A program made the position numbers and the translations under genes. Below, in pieces: positions 11,166-22,560 of a DNA stretch of 64,000 bases. Source of the stretch: Agrypnia vestita (Eukaryota; Arthropoda; Insecta; Trichoptera; Phryganeidae). The notes below the pieces were generated by a model. The model did no database searches and was not told the DNA's origin. It saw only the letters and a program-made list of their open reading frames with translations. The stretch's first letter is position 1. Each line of letters begins with the position of its first letter. Location of the stretch: positions 1-64,000 of the forward strand of contig JADDOH010010095.1 in assembly GCA_016648135.1 (NCBI GenBank). The letters run 5' to 3'.

Positions 11166-12030
11166 AGTTTTTTACAACACAAAGAAAAATATATTTCGTG
11201 ATTTTCAAGAACCTCCAGAATTTATCTGCTCATATTGTGTAAAATTATTGTTCCGATTCAAATCGCAAAAAAAATATTTTGGCTGCTTCAGATTTGGAAT
11301 TTTTAAATTTAACTAATGCGTAGAGCTTCGGAGCAGATTTTTATTCCTCAGTGCCATTTTTTTCAACGCAAGTTTAATCATAAAACAACATTTAATTCCG
11401 TAAAGTGGATATTTTGAATACTAACATAATAAAATGATAATTTAAATAATAAAGAAGGCACAGTTTCATTATAGTAGAACTAAAATGAAAACAATAAATC
11501 GAACTTTATTATTAGATTAAAGGATTTGATATATTGGTACGATGCTTACCTAGGTTTGATATAGATCAAATTCGACCCTTTCACTAGGAAACTCGAGAAT
11601 TCTATTTTTACAGAACAGACAAACAAGAGAAAAAAAATTTGAATTGACTAAGAGCAGTATCATGAATTGCTGGTTGAGTTCTGCTGATGCCTTTTTGGTA
11701 TTCCTGATCTGATCTATCTATAGAGTCAGACTCTTTCCGTCTATCCTTCTACAACTCCAATAACTACTAGCTTCCACGTGTTGTCTTGTGCTTTGATAAG
11801 TTAGTATTACAATTTCGCTATAAAACCTAAGTACATAGTGAAGTAACTCTTTTCATAGCCATGATTTCATCTCATGTTACGGTTAAAAACTGTGATTTTT
11901 ATGATTATGATTCTCTAGGGTGATGTGCCCGAAAAATTGGTTGCATAATCAGTTACACAATAAAATTAAAGCCATGGTCTGATTGCATTGTTATGTGAGT
12001 GATTTTCAGCGTGCAGCTTCTCAGTTGCTC
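11166..12030. other. No recognisable gene
   Basis: AT-rich sequence without supportable features. Confidence 0.4.
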
Positions 12031-12033
12031 TTA

Positions 12034-12533
12034 CACCTGTAGCACACTTCCGCCGCGAAATCACAGCAGCGAAACCGCACTAGTTTTGCCATGACTTGTC
12101 TTTAGTAGGAGAGGCGGAACAGAAGCGAATCTGCCTGTTCTAGCATATAGATTTGACTATAATTCTGTCTCTTTGCCGCGTAGTTTCGTTGATCTACACA
12201 TCCGCGCACCGGCCGCCATTTAGTTGCGGTGCCGCGTTGTTTCCGCATGAGTTTGTGGAAGTTGACAAAATTAAAAAGCGAGACTACATTTTTTTACATA
12301 ATGGATGTCGATTATACTGAAAAATTAATACAAGAGGTCAGAAATAGACGTATTCTTTATTTATTGAGTCATCCAGACTTTAAAAATAATATGAAAAAAT
12401 TGCAGGCATGTAGAGAAACTCAACTCTCGCGTGACGTTCCGCGCCCAGTTCCGCTACTTGAATTACACATCGCAGCGGAATTCCTGCAGCGGTTTCGCTA
12501 CTGGGGTTTCGCAGCGGAGGTGTACTACGGGCG
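12034..12533 (+). mobile_element. PIF/Harbinger element with MADF fragment, 500 bp
   Basis: The left end, CACCTGTAGCACACTTCCGC, continues about 25 bases more and pairs with the complement of the right end (CGCCCGTAGTACACCTCCGC and onward). The arms are about 45 bp with roughly 8 mismatches. TTA lies on both sides (12031-12033 and 12534-12536), the expected Harbinger duplication. Between the ends is the start of a MADF-domain frame. Its ends do not match those of the element at 5201, so it is a separate family. The diverged arms suggest it is older. Confidence 0.85.
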
Positions 12534-12537
12534 TTAA
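12301..12537 (+). pseudogene. MADF-domain protein fragment inside a Harbinger element
   Basis: From the ATG at 12301 the frame reads MDVDYTEKLIQEVRNRRILY, then LLSHPDFKNNMKKLQA. This is the start of a MADF (Myb/SANT-like) DNA-binding domain, normally of the form LI..V..RP.LYD..H..YKN...K..AW. The match stops at about 12405. The remaining codons translate the right terminal inverted repeat, so the protein is truncated after about 35 residues. An in-frame upstream ATG at 12229 is unlikely to be native. Harbinger elements often encode a second Myb/MADF protein that works with the nuclease; this is probably its remnant. It could instead be a captured host exon. Confidence 0.7.
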
Positions 12538-12539
12538 TG

Positions 12540-13010
12540 TTTATGATTCCAATTGTAGTGGGAAGACAAAACATGAATACTTAGTGATCTATACTTATTT
12601 TGATTAGTAATGACTATGAAAATATTAGTTACATAATAATTTATTACTATAACATAAATATTTTTCTGGGCAATGTAGAAAGAGAAATTTGTTTAAAAAT
12701 AAAAACACAATTTCGATACATTGCATCGACGTTAGTCCATCCAACCTAATAATATTTCCTATCATCGCTAGATATCGGCTCTTCCCATTTTCTATGGGAA
12801 TGATTAAAGTGATATAAATAATAAATAAACAATAAATTACTATGCCATGTAGTGGTGCTATTTGACTTCTTACTATTTCTTTCGATTCATGTTTATTAAA
12901 CAGTGTCTTTGTTACTCCAACACCTACATTCCTATAATGGCATAACATCAAAAATGGCGGAACATTGGTTCGCGTCTCTGCTAAGCTCTAGTATATATTT
13001 AAAGCATCAT
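12540..13010. other. No recognisable gene
   Basis: AT-rich, with only a chance minus-strand frame (12625-12951). Confidence 0.4.
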
Positions 13011-13011
13011 T

Positions 13012-13105
13012 TTGGCGCTCCACGTAGAGGCGGCCATAGCAACATGCGTTGAAGGGCCAGTTCGGGTTTGGTGGCCAGGAGTTCAAGCCCTGTCTCCGGC
13101 CGTTT
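13012..13105 (+). repeat. Possible tRNA-derived SINE head
   Basis: GTTTGGTGGCCAGGAGTTCA runs into AGCCCTGTCTCCGGCC and a T-run. The word GAGTTCAAGCCC resembles a Pol III B box and the T-run a Pol III stop. There is no convincing A box, so the call is weak. Confidence 0.3.
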
Positions 13106-13497
13106 TTTTCTTAGCCGTGAATTCGAACGAAATTACGGACGTGACACGAAGTAACAGGTACAGACAGACAACAAATTTATTATGTTTATTGTGCGCTCGG
13201 ATAAAAAATATGTTAAATAAATAAAATTATGGGGTACAAAAACAAGGCCAGCATTATAAAAAAAAATTAATGCAGTCATCGAGGATAACTAATTTATAAT
13301 GTACTAAATTCGAGATTTGATAAGAAACATTCCCCTATAAATTCAGAATATTCTAAATTAGATCCTATAATTGGTGACTTCATTCAAAATATTTTTTTTA
13401 TTTTTTGGATGTTGCTGCATTTGCTTTTATACCCCACACAATGAATTTGTATTTTATTCTATTGTGTTTGTATTAAATTGATCTATTAATCAAGATT

Positions 13498-13612
13498 GTC
13501 ACAACACAATTGGACATTGTGTCTAAAACACAATTGGACATTGTGTCTAAAACACAATTGGATATTGTGTCTAAAACACAATTGAACATTGTGTCTATAA
13601 CACAATGTCCAA
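13498..13612. repeat. 24-bp tandem repeat with palindromic unit
   Basis: Copies of ACACAATTGGACATTGTGTC begin at 13504, 13528, 13552 and 13576, with a partial copy at 13600, all exactly 24 bases apart. Each unit is a hairpin (ACACAAT / ATTGTGT). The repeating NCVLDT peptide seen in minus-strand translation is a by-product. Confidence 0.9.
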
Positions 13613-14190
13613 ATGGGGTGGCGTTGCAGGGTAACTTTAGGTCGTCTCTGTTGTTCAAATTTCAGTTTACATAGAGATCGAAAAAAAATTAAAAAATTCA
13701 AGATACTAGCAAATCTCACTCCAAAAATAGGATTAATTTTGCCAATTTAAACATGTTATTTTTCTACATCTCTTCTCTTAGGCATATTGTAATTCTGACG
13801 ATTTATTTATTTATTTATAAACTGTCAAATACTCTTCGAGTGTATGAATATGCCATAATTTTTTTAATAAATGAGCTGATGGATTATGAGATTAAATTAC
13901 GTAGGTGAAAATTTCATACTGAATAAATTACATAAAAAAACATTCAGAATGAAATATTATAAAAATCTAACCATACTTGTATTTTTAATATATTTTTGAA
14001 ATTTATCATAAAAATAGAAAAATTGTAATTTTTTAGTACAAATTTTTGAATATGTGTATTCATCTTCACACCAGCGCCGAAATATTTTTTTTAAAACCAA
14101 TCATAAATGTACGTCTCTAAAGACTAAAGCTATTAATTAAATATATTGTATTTTTAATATTTAAAGCATTAACTTTGTGGTTAGACATTA
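13613..14190. other. No recognisable gene
   Basis: Strongly AT-rich with no supportable feature. Confidence 0.4.
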
Positions 14191-14191
14191 A

Positions 14192-14457
14192 AACAGAATA
14201 TTAATTAACAAAACCACTACCAGATTTAAGGTCGATCGGTTTTGAGACGTACCCGTCTCTTCGTCAGGACCAACACTACACTGCTATATTCACAACACTA
14301 TACACCACAACCATAGTATTGTTAAACTTTCACCAATATTTATCACACCCGTGTTAATCTTGTCAGAGACATGAGTGCGTGAAGAGACGGGTACGTCTCG
14401 AAACCGGTAGACCTTAAATCTGGTAATGGTTTTTACTAAAATAACTAATATTCTGTT
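14192..14457. mobile_element. MITE with long terminal inverted repeats, 266 bp
   Basis: The left arm (AACAGAATATTAATTAACAA at 14192, then CCAGATTTAAGGTCGATCGG and GAGACGTACCCGTCTCTTC) is the imperfect complement of the right arm ending at 14457. Arms are about 75 bp. The GAGACG...CGTCTC words make smaller hairpins within each arm. No frame is inside. Superfamily unknown. Confidence 0.8.
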
Positions 14458-14580
14458 GTAAGTATATTCTATTTATTCAGACGGTTAATTATTATACACT
14501 GAATACGAAAAAATAATTTTATATAACAATACTCATGAATGTAAAATCGCTCGTTTTATAAACGTATTTCGTCTCGTTCT

Positions 14581-14710
14581 CTGACGTCAGCTAACGTGTA
14601 GAGTGCACCAGCCAGAGGAGGGGGGGAGGGGGAGGGCGTCCCGGTGACCCGGCCCCGAGGGTGCCCAACCCCAATAAGATATAGGTAAACTGGGGATGAC
14701 GTTACTGCAC
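14581..14710. other. GC-rich patch with CRE palindrome and G-runs
   Basis: CTGACGTCAG (14581-14590) is a perfect palindrome containing TGACGTCA. At 14620-14636, runs of 7, 5 and 3 G's are separated by single A's, then comes a C-rich stretch. Possible regulatory or G-quadruplex sequence; no gene seen. Confidence 0.35.
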
Positions 14711-14885
14711 CGAGTATTCATATGTGATTTATGTGTTTTTCAATGAGACATTTTTATGTACCTAATTTAGAATTTGCGAAGGCTGTAATTGGTAATGAGA
14801 AAATATTTAGCAATTAACATGTTATTTTTAATATTAGTAATTGATAACCAATATAAAAAATTAGAAGCATTAGGATTGAGTTCGA

Positions 14886-15200
14886 TTGGGAAATCCAATA
14901 CTCTTCTTCTTCTTCTTTTTTTACCCCTTATCCTTATGGATCAAGTCCCTGCACCCCATAAAAGGTTCCAACTTTTCCTACCTTGGACTTCGCTCTCTAC
15001 GTCGGCCCAGTTTAGTCGCAACCTCGCTCTGCAGCAGTCCTCTGTTTCCGCCAGCTCCCCCTAAGATGGCTCCTGCCTTCTGCTTGGCTCGGCCTTCTGC
15101 CTTCTGGTCTTGCCTGGAATATACTCTTTGGCAGTCTATCTGCCGGCATCCGCAAGATACGTCCCAGCCACCGTAACTGTGATTTCTCGATAAAAGTCAA
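14886..15200 (-). pseudogene. LINE 3' end with ORF2 C-terminal remnant
   Basis: On the minus strand, from 15200, the frame reads KSQLRWLGRILRMPADRLPK and then SIFQARPEGRRPSQAEGR. This matches the WLGH.LRMP..R.PK....PEGRR.RGRP stretch near the end of many insect LINE ORF2 proteins. The frame closes early at 15012, where the usual RGRP has become PSQAEG, so the copy is broken. The sequence then runs to a (GAA)n tail, seen on the plus strand as CTTCTTCTTCTTC near 14903. It is 5'-truncated, with no reverse transcriptase domain. Confidence 0.75.
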
Positions 15201-15769
15201 TAAGAGTTCTACTTCGAGACATTCTCTTATTTGAGTGATTTATGATTGTATCCCTTCTGGCAACTCATATTCAAGAATATATAGAAATCCAATACTCAAA
15301 TCGCTAAAATAAATATTATAAGAAATTGACTTAAAAATGTGTTAAATATTATAATAGAACAAGTCAAGCTAATTTAAAAAATCTTTGCATTGATCAAGGT
15401 CTACCAAAATATACAGACATGAACTGTGGTAAATTTCTTGGAACACGGCTGGTACCATTACGTTCGACTTATAAAAAAAAAATGTTTCAAAATTTACGAG
15501 CTTGTAACGAGTGTGTTTATGTGAAGTTTAAATAACATAAATAATTACTGTTTTCTCATTAACTTCAAATATTCCTATCTTGACAAATAAACTTTATATG
15601 TACATTATTTTAAAAGCATGTAAAAACGCTGGATTTATTTAGGTGTAGATTAACTAGACTATAGATCGTTGACCAGCAAAATAGATAGAAATATAGATTT
15701 ATTTCACATTCACAGGTGACAATTTTTTATAATGTTTACAAAATTATATAAGCATGTTTCATAGTTGCT
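15201..15769. other. No recognisable gene
   Basis: AT-rich, no supportable feature. Confidence 0.4.
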
Positions 15770-15885
15770 GAGGGTCTTGGCAGCAAAGTAAACACTACAT
15801 TAATTTACTGTATTATAGCAGACAGTGCTCTTCCAGTAGGTACAGTATATGTGCAAGAATATTATTATTATTTATATAAAGTAGT
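15770..15885 (-). repeat. LINE 3'-region copy, minus strand
   Basis: The complement reads ACTGGAAGAGCACTGTCTGC, TATAATACAGTAAATTA and then GTGTTTACTTTGCTGCCAAGA. This is close to 38160-38255 in the 3' region of the LINE at 36609-38371. A short segment present at 38205-38225 is missing here. Confidence 0.8.
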
Positions 15886-16532
15886 CATTATATGAATAAA
15901 TCTTAGTGGCAATAAAAAAATAATTAATTATTAACAAATTTAATAATGGTGTTAATTCTATATTATAGACAATAAAAAGTGATGTGAGTTGGATAGTGAA
16001 TAAAATAAAAAGAAAATAAATAAATGTAGTTGAAAGATTAAAGTAAATGTTCATATAGGTCGACCACAATCAAAAGACCATCCCCTTGTCCGGTAAGAAG
16101 AAAGCGGGAGAAAGTTGCCTGGCGAGCCCGTATTACAAGCCTCAATATGGTATTCCAAATAAATATATATTTTTTAGTTTAAAAAAGGTTAATTACTTAC
16201 TTTAAAAACATCTTTTCTGTTTTTTTGCATCGTAACAACACACATATTTTTTGCGCACATTCTTTTGAATGCAGTCTACCTATAGTATAAATACACATAA
16301 ATATAAATACACATAAAACACAATTTTGTAACAAAATGTTAAATTTTGCTTTTTTCTAAAATATTTATTTACATAAAACTCATACTTCAATGTACTAACT
16401 GCAAATTCCTGGTAGGTACTAACCAACTGTTCAGATAAATTTAAAAAAAAACATAGGTACATTACAGATTATACATATATGTATGCTACAAGTTTTTTTT
16501 CGTATTAAACATTGAACTATAAATTTTTTGAA

Positions 16533-16534
<2 letters not shown>
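15886..16534. other. No recognisable gene
   Basis: AT-rich; a small GC-richer patch at 16070-16140 is unexplained. Confidence 0.4.

Positions 16535-16564
<30 letters not shown>
16535..16564. repeat. (TA)15 microsatellite
   Basis: Fifteen uninterrupted TA units. Confidence 0.95.
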
Positions 16565-16565
<1 letters not shown>

Positions 16566-16654
16566 GTTGTAGTTTTGAAACGTGTTAAGTGATCTAAAAC
16601 AAATTCAAGTTCAGCTGGTACAAAATTTTAATTTTTAATCTTCCCCTCCTGAAA

Positions 16655-16845
16655 TCAGGATCTCTATAATTAAATGACGTTAGTGATCATCCCTAATTTT
16701 CCACCCTGCTGGACAGGTTTACCCCCTCCCTGTTAATTTCACCCCTCTCCGTCCTCTTGCCCCAGCCCGTGCAGCAACTTGACCCATTTGCTCCAGCCTC
16801 TTGGGTGATTTCACCACCTGCGCTAGCCTCTAGGGGCCGGTCCAT
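16655..16845. repeat. C-rich degenerate short tandem repeat
   Basis: Loosely repeated units of about 30-40 bases contain TTTCACC, CC(A/T)GC(C/A)C and AGCCTCTTGGG-like words. It is strongly strand-asymmetric (C over G) and lies directly beside the 34-bp hairpin at 16848. Confidence 0.45.
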
Positions 16846-16847
16846 CC

Positions 16848-16920
16848 GATAGATTGTTTCTTCATCATATCCCCTCATCATCCATAATGATGAGGGGATA
16901 TGATGAAGAAACAATCTATC
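16848..16920. repeat. Perfect 34-bp hairpin, 5-base loop
   Basis: Arm 16848-16881 (GATAGATTGTTTCTTCATCA...) is the exact complement of arm 16887-16920, with loop CCATA. Perfect pairing implies recent origin or maintenance. Confidence 0.95.
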
Positions 16921-19900
16921 GACATGTATTTATTATACAAGAACATCAACATACCACATTTTACTAAATCTTTTGTAAATTAAATGTATTGCATACAAAC
17001 TAATTGATTCTTGATGAAATTGATAAAAATTCAAACAAATTAATTGATTAGAAACATGTACCTACCAAACAAATCAATGGAAAAATATTTAAAATATCTT
17101 TCTAATTGCTTCATTTTATTTGTTTGAAATATCGCAGACATGTACGTTTTAAAAATTGAAACTTTCAATAAAATGCGTTTACATTAAATAATTAAGAATA
17201 TATTAGTTGTATAAAAGATATTCCTTATTTTATAAAGTAGGTACTTTTATCCTGGTCACACTTATAAAGTCGATACAAATATTATAATCGGTATTTGGAT
17301 TCATCGCAATATTGAGTTGATAGCAATTTTAAAATTGAATAATATTTGAAAAACTCACACAAGGCTCCATATATAATATACATATATGTAAAACCCATAT
17401 TTTTAGAAACATGGTTTATTACTTTCTAAAAATTAGTTTCGCCACGTTCCGTGTTCGTTCACCCGGTAGTAATCAAACGGTATTATTTCCTTATGTATTT
17501 CTGTGTATAATATGTATATAATAATCCCATAGTAGATAAATCCAGTAAGTGTGTTCACAGAACATACATATAAAAATATTGTTAAAAACAAATTAAATTG
17601 TTCAATAAGAAAGATAAATTTGCAAAAAATACTTTCACTGTAAAAATTAAAATTATATATTTAAATAGTTCATATTTATATTTGTGTATAAACATGTTTT
17701 CTAGTAGAAACACAAAACAATATATCAATCTATAACCCATCTAAACTTTTACAACATGTAACTTATAAGCTTTATTTTAAGTTACATCATAGCTTCTCCT
17801 GAATGTAGGATTCTTTTTCAATTAATTAAAGCCCAGCTTTGTCTAAAGTTTTCTAAAAATAAGGAAAAATTTAAAAGGAAACTGGTTAAAGTTAGAGTAA
17901 AAATGTTCTATTCTAAATATGTGTTTTTTTTTACAAATTCAAATATGTAGACAAACACACGAATTCATTCCTTCTACTAAAAATTTTCAGAATTTACCGT
18001 CTCATTATAATGATCTGTTCTTAAATTTTTAACATTTTTGAGTGATTAAGATTATCATTCTAAAAAATTATATCGCTGAAATGCTTTACGGGTTAACAAA
18101 ACCTTCGAGAGATGCCTGACTTGCCCGTACCTTGCGAATTTATTTAGCTTTATAAAAATGATTACTTCAATTAAAATGGAAGCTCAAGCTATTAAGCGCC
18201 TTCTCCGTCCATTATTAATCCAGAGTTTAAAGCCACAAAAGTTTGGTTACTACGTAATTTAAATTTAATACAGGAATTTTTTACTTTTAAACCTTCGTCT
18301 TCTTCTACCAATTTACGTCTTTTTTTTCAATACCTACAACTTTAAAAACAGGCTTTTTATACAACACTTTTTCCCTAAAACTCCCTGTTTCTTACACTTT
18401 ACTCAATAACATAATAAACTGTAGATACGTTACAAGCGTGAAATCTTGGCAACTCAAAAGTAAGGTAATTGCCCTACTTGCATTCGTTATCGAACGGACC
18501 TTCTTTGTGATCGGGCGCGATGCTACGCCGAAAAAAAGCCCCGCGGAAAAAGGAACAGAGAGTATCGTACACTATTGTAAGGTATGTTATTTTAGTCACC
18601 GTGACTTCAAACTACCTGATTTTTCTGTCTACACGCAGAGCGCTTGTGAAATAAGTGTGCCATGATTTGTTGTCTCTTTCAATGCGATATTTGCTACATT
18701 TGAAAGCCGGCTAGTATGGGAATAACGTTTCTATATTATAATACGTCGATGACTTTACTTGCAATTTTTCCAAACAACTTATCCCTTGTTAACGAACCAT
18801 CGCGTTTTAGAACTGGTAAAAGGCCAGGCTAAATCAAACATTTGTTTTGTGTCGTATGTCATTTTACTATACTATAGTAAGATGTCAGGGAGTATCTAAT
18901 TAATTTAAAAATAATTCTGAATTTTATTTTAATACTTTAACATAATATTAAGTTTTTTCATATCATGGTTTTTTTGACGTCATTCTTTTAAAAAAGCAAA
19001 TTAATTAAGGATTATTATTAAATTTATAACTCATAGTTGATTCGACTGTAAATTAAAGGTTCTTACCATAAATTAGAGGTATATAAATTTTAGAAATAGT
19101 ATTATAAATATCGTTAAAAATATTTTAGCAACAGACCAACGTTGCGCGTCGGTCATTTTTTGTTATCATGTAGTTAAATTCCATGATGACTTCCCCAAAG
19201 ATTTAAAAAAATGAATGAATAATAAAAACTCCAAATCGCAAATAATTTATTATGTAAAAAAGCAGTTATATGTATGTACAAATTATAAGTTTTCTTTTGA
19301 ATAGAAATATATGACTTAAATTTAAATTTTATTATGGATTGTACTCTGTTAAAAAATCATGTTGAACAAAGGTTAAATCTTTTAGAAAAACCATTACTTT
19401 GACCATAGGAAAACCACTAGTAGGCAACCCCTTTCCTAAAAAATTTCCTATTCTCATAATAATATATATAATCTATATGATCATAACAGTTATGTCTGGA
19501 CCGCTTTTATAGAATATTTTACACATCGTCAATTACGACATAATTACATTTGACAGGGGTCTTGATCTTTTTAAAATGAAACATACATTCATAAACCGTA
19601 AAATTAAAGAATTAATTTAAAAATTTCCTATTGTATATATTCTGACTATCTTTATTAACACCCGTAGGCTTATATTAAATAATTCACACGCAAATATTTA
19701 TTTACAGAATAAGAACTGAGGCTCCTTCGTCAGAGGTCTGTATACTGTCGAGGTCAACATGAATAAAAAAGCTCAAAAAAATGTCAATATAATAAGTTTT
19801 ATGAGTGATTGTAACATATGCCATATATTAAATAAAAAAATAAGCATGTCTTTGACATATTTAGAAAGCTCACATATAAGTCAATGCACCCATGGTCGCA

Positions 19901-20340
19901 TAAACTAGCTTCATATATAACTCAATTATATTAAGACTATTACAAGTGCCAACGAATGATATAAATTATAAAAAATAATTAGTTACGATTAAAACATTAA
20001 CATATAATAACGGCTTTGATTCAAATATAATTCAAGGAATTTTACAGAAACATTAAAAAGTCACATTAAAATTAATGTACCATAATCCTATAGAAAAGTT
20101 TAATAGTAATTTCAGTTGTACAGAATTCCTTAACGATCTATTTTAAATAAATTAAAAGAAACGATCTAACATTTAATATATAAATATAAATAAAAATAAA
20201 ACTAAACGAAATAAATTTAAAAAATAGTAGTGTATATAAACTAGATAGTGATTACTGTAAATCATTATACATAGGACAAACAGGTAAAATTTTGAACAAA
20301 GGTTCTCGGAACATAAAAAAATCGACTAAGTGTATGTTCA
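16921..20340. other. AT-rich desert; one weak exon-like patch
   Basis: Mostly featureless AT-rich DNA. A GC-richer patch at 18438-18592 has an open plus frame (75 codons if read on to 18665) and a donor-like AAG|GTATGT at about 18590. It has no recognisable domain and no clear acceptor, so it is not called as a gene. Confidence 0.4.
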
Positions 20341-20344
20341 AATA

Positions 20345-20450
20345 CAGCAGGAACCACGCGGTTTCAGAATCGGGTGAGATCCGCCTCGGGTCTTATTTAT
20401 AGACGTAACCGCGCGGTTCCCATGCGATTCTCGCGTGTTCAGACATGCAC
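20345..20450. repeat. GC-rich imperfect inverted repeat
   Basis: GGAACCACGCGGTT near 20351 and AACCGCGCGGTTCC near 20407 are complementary except for one base. The patch is CpG-rich in an AT-rich background. Possible regulatory site or tiny MITE. Confidence 0.45.
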
Positions 20451-21151
20451 TAAAAGCTTTAGATTAAATTTTCTTGAGCAGCTAGAGATCACCAATATAT
20501 TGTTATATAAAAAAATGTATTCTTTATAGATCCCCTCTAATTGACACTTTCAAATAACCTGTAATTACAATACTTTTCAATTTCAATATAATAGATTGTA
20601 CAATATTAAATAATTGAACTCATCAGTTGAAAATGAAATAAGTGATTCCGTAATGCATTTTACTACACTTCTCTTATCAACGATATATTTTGACCCTTTT
20701 TTCAGCGCTGGCGTGTGTGTGGGGCTTCACGCGCTATTTACCTTCGCATTAACACTTGACGCGATATTAATGGTTGTCACGTTTATCGCTGTGTCGTAAA
20801 AGTGTGCGATAATAAAAGTTACCTTGAAATATTTTAGCGAGCTCTCAAAGTTAAGTATCATAATATAATCAAGGTGCAAACACATGTGTCGCAGCGAAAC
20901 AACACAATTTCCTCACATTTCTGCGAGCAGGTTGAGACATTTTGACAGCTAGTTACAATGAAGAGCAGGTGGCGGGATCTCGTTATTTCGAAAAGCGGAA
21001 TAATTTATGACTTTTTTATTTATTCATCGCCAGACGATGCTTGAAATCCTTAAAATGGTTAAAAATATGAGAAATATTTATTATATATATTCAAGAACAC
21101 ATTCATATTTGTGAAGTTGTAATTTTTAAGATCAAAGTTCTGTGAAATTTT
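20451..21151. other. No recognisable gene
   Basis: AT-rich; the short frame at 20614-20799 lacks any family signal. Confidence 0.4.
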
Positions 21152-21301
21152 AAAACCAAATTAATTAATCAATTAGAAAGACATACAGAAAAATCTGATT
21201 CACGAAAAAATATTAGGCTGGGATCCCAGTAGTAGCATAATATTTTTTCGTTAATTAGATTTTTCTGTATGTCTTTCTAATTGATTAATTAATTTGGTTT
21301 T
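21152..21301. mobile_element. Foldback element or hairpin, 45-bp perfect arms plus inner arms
   Basis: Arm 21152-21196 (AAAACCAAATTAATTAATCA...) is the exact complement of 21257-21301. After a 6-base bubble, CGAAAAAATATTA (21203-21215) pairs with 21238-21250. The loop itself holds a 12-base palindrome, CTGGGATCCCAG. The whole can fold into one long hairpin. No frame inside. Confidence 0.9.
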
Positions 21302-21314
21302 TATATTTATTATT

Positions 21315-21815
21315 ATTATTATTTCCGTTGGTTGAACAACTCTGTATATTAACATTAAAAAAATATAATTTAATTATTTGTTTTAATCTACTTATATTCA
21401 TTACTTTCTATTTTACACATAAATAATTTTCATCTGAAATTGAATAATTTAGAATAATTAGAAATTAGTAAAGCATGTGAAAGTAAACAAAATATTATTA
21501 ATAATCGATAATAATATAATAATAATAATTAAATTTAACTACTAGTCCAATTCTAAAAAAATTTCCAATAATTTTGTGTAATCAAGAAAGAACTTCAGCA
21601 ATAATATTTGAAAATGAATTTTTTAAATAATTTAGGAAACCAAAACAAAATACATCATCCTTTTTGATATTTTGACATATATAAAACACCCTGACGGTGA
21701 AAAGTTATTTCCGAAACATGTAGGTGTAATTAATCAAATATAAGTAGATTAAAACAAATAATAATGTTTTTTTTTAAATGTCAATCTACAAAGTTGCTCA
21801 ACCAATTGAAAAACT
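21315..21815. mobile_element. MITE-like element with about 75-bp inverted ends
   Basis: The left end (CCGTTGGTTGAACAACTCTG, later TTATTTGTTTTAATCTACTT) is the imperfect complement of the right end (AAGTAGATTAAAACAAATAA at 21742 and onward, then GTTGCTCAACCAATTG). The interior is AT-rich and non-coding. It abuts the hairpin at 21152-21301. Confidence 0.7.
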
Positions 21816-21889
21816 AATATAATTTTTCTTCTTAACTCTACTGGTTAATATTATTTTATTATTGTACAATTAAATACATAAAAAAGTAA

Positions 21890-22560
21890 ACCATAAAAAC
21901 CAAGTTTTTACTATATTCCCTTTCTTTGTAAAATATAACAATAATTAAAGACGAATTAAAACATATAACATAACACTAAACTTACAGAAATTTAATATAT
22001 TTCTAAAATGTCAGATGTTTTGAGATGTCAAGATTTTGATAGGTTCAATTATCATCAATATTGTACCTTATGAATTTCCAGCGTCAAACGATTTAGTCAG
22101 AATCAGATTTGAGTAATGTGGATTTCTTCAAAACTAAGCAGAAATCTAAAAGAAATAAATTATTATTTGATTTTTTTCCCAAAAAAAACAATTTTGCTGC
22201 CATCTGTGAACCAATTGTTTTGTAAATTTTCGAAATTCGTAGTGATGTACCTATTATACCGACAGAGTAATTCAAATTTAGAAAATATTCCGCGACGTTA
22301 TCGGGTCGCCGCGCCGTTGCTAATCAAACTCTTCTAATGATTCCAATTTGAAAAAACAATACAATTTCTAAAAATCCGAAATTGTACTATAATTATAATT
22401 TTTTTAACGAAAATTTGATAGATCTTCTTGGTCGTCGCCACGATCGAGTCTGCTTGCCAAGTTTCAGCTCGATTGGATCACGGGAAAAGGGTCAAAAATC
22501 GATCCAAAGTTTTTGTTGACGGCAAGCAAGCAGGTGCCACGAGTTAATATAAAGGGAGTA
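21890..22560 (+). repeat. 'TACTCCC' repeat family, copy 1
   Basis: The left end AAACCAAGTTTTTACTATAT-TCCC resembles copies at 43575 and 50124. The right part (GAAAATTTGATAGATCTTCT ... TTTCAGCTCGATTGGATCAC ... AAGGGAGTA ending at 22560) matches 43731-43873 and 50387-50532. The family begins TA(C/T)TCCCTTT and ends AAAGGGAGTA, so it has short inverted ends. This copy carries extra AT-rich sequence in the middle. Confidence 0.7.

Noticed and set aside
10947..11208. Short genes in the GC-rich island
   Set aside because: Three overlapping frames on two strands are open because of high GC; no start, splice or family evidence favours one.
13473..13719. Repeat-protein genes with NCVLDT or QLCFRHN motifs
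   Set aside because: The peptides are translations of a 24-base tandem DNA repeat in two frames; nothing else supports coding.
16693..16914. Minus-strand 73-codon frame
   Set aside because: It starts inside the perfect hairpin and runs through the C-rich repeat; no recognised domain.
20614..20799. Small plus-strand membrane-like protein
   Set aside because: Hydrophobic run expected from T-rich codons; no supporting context.
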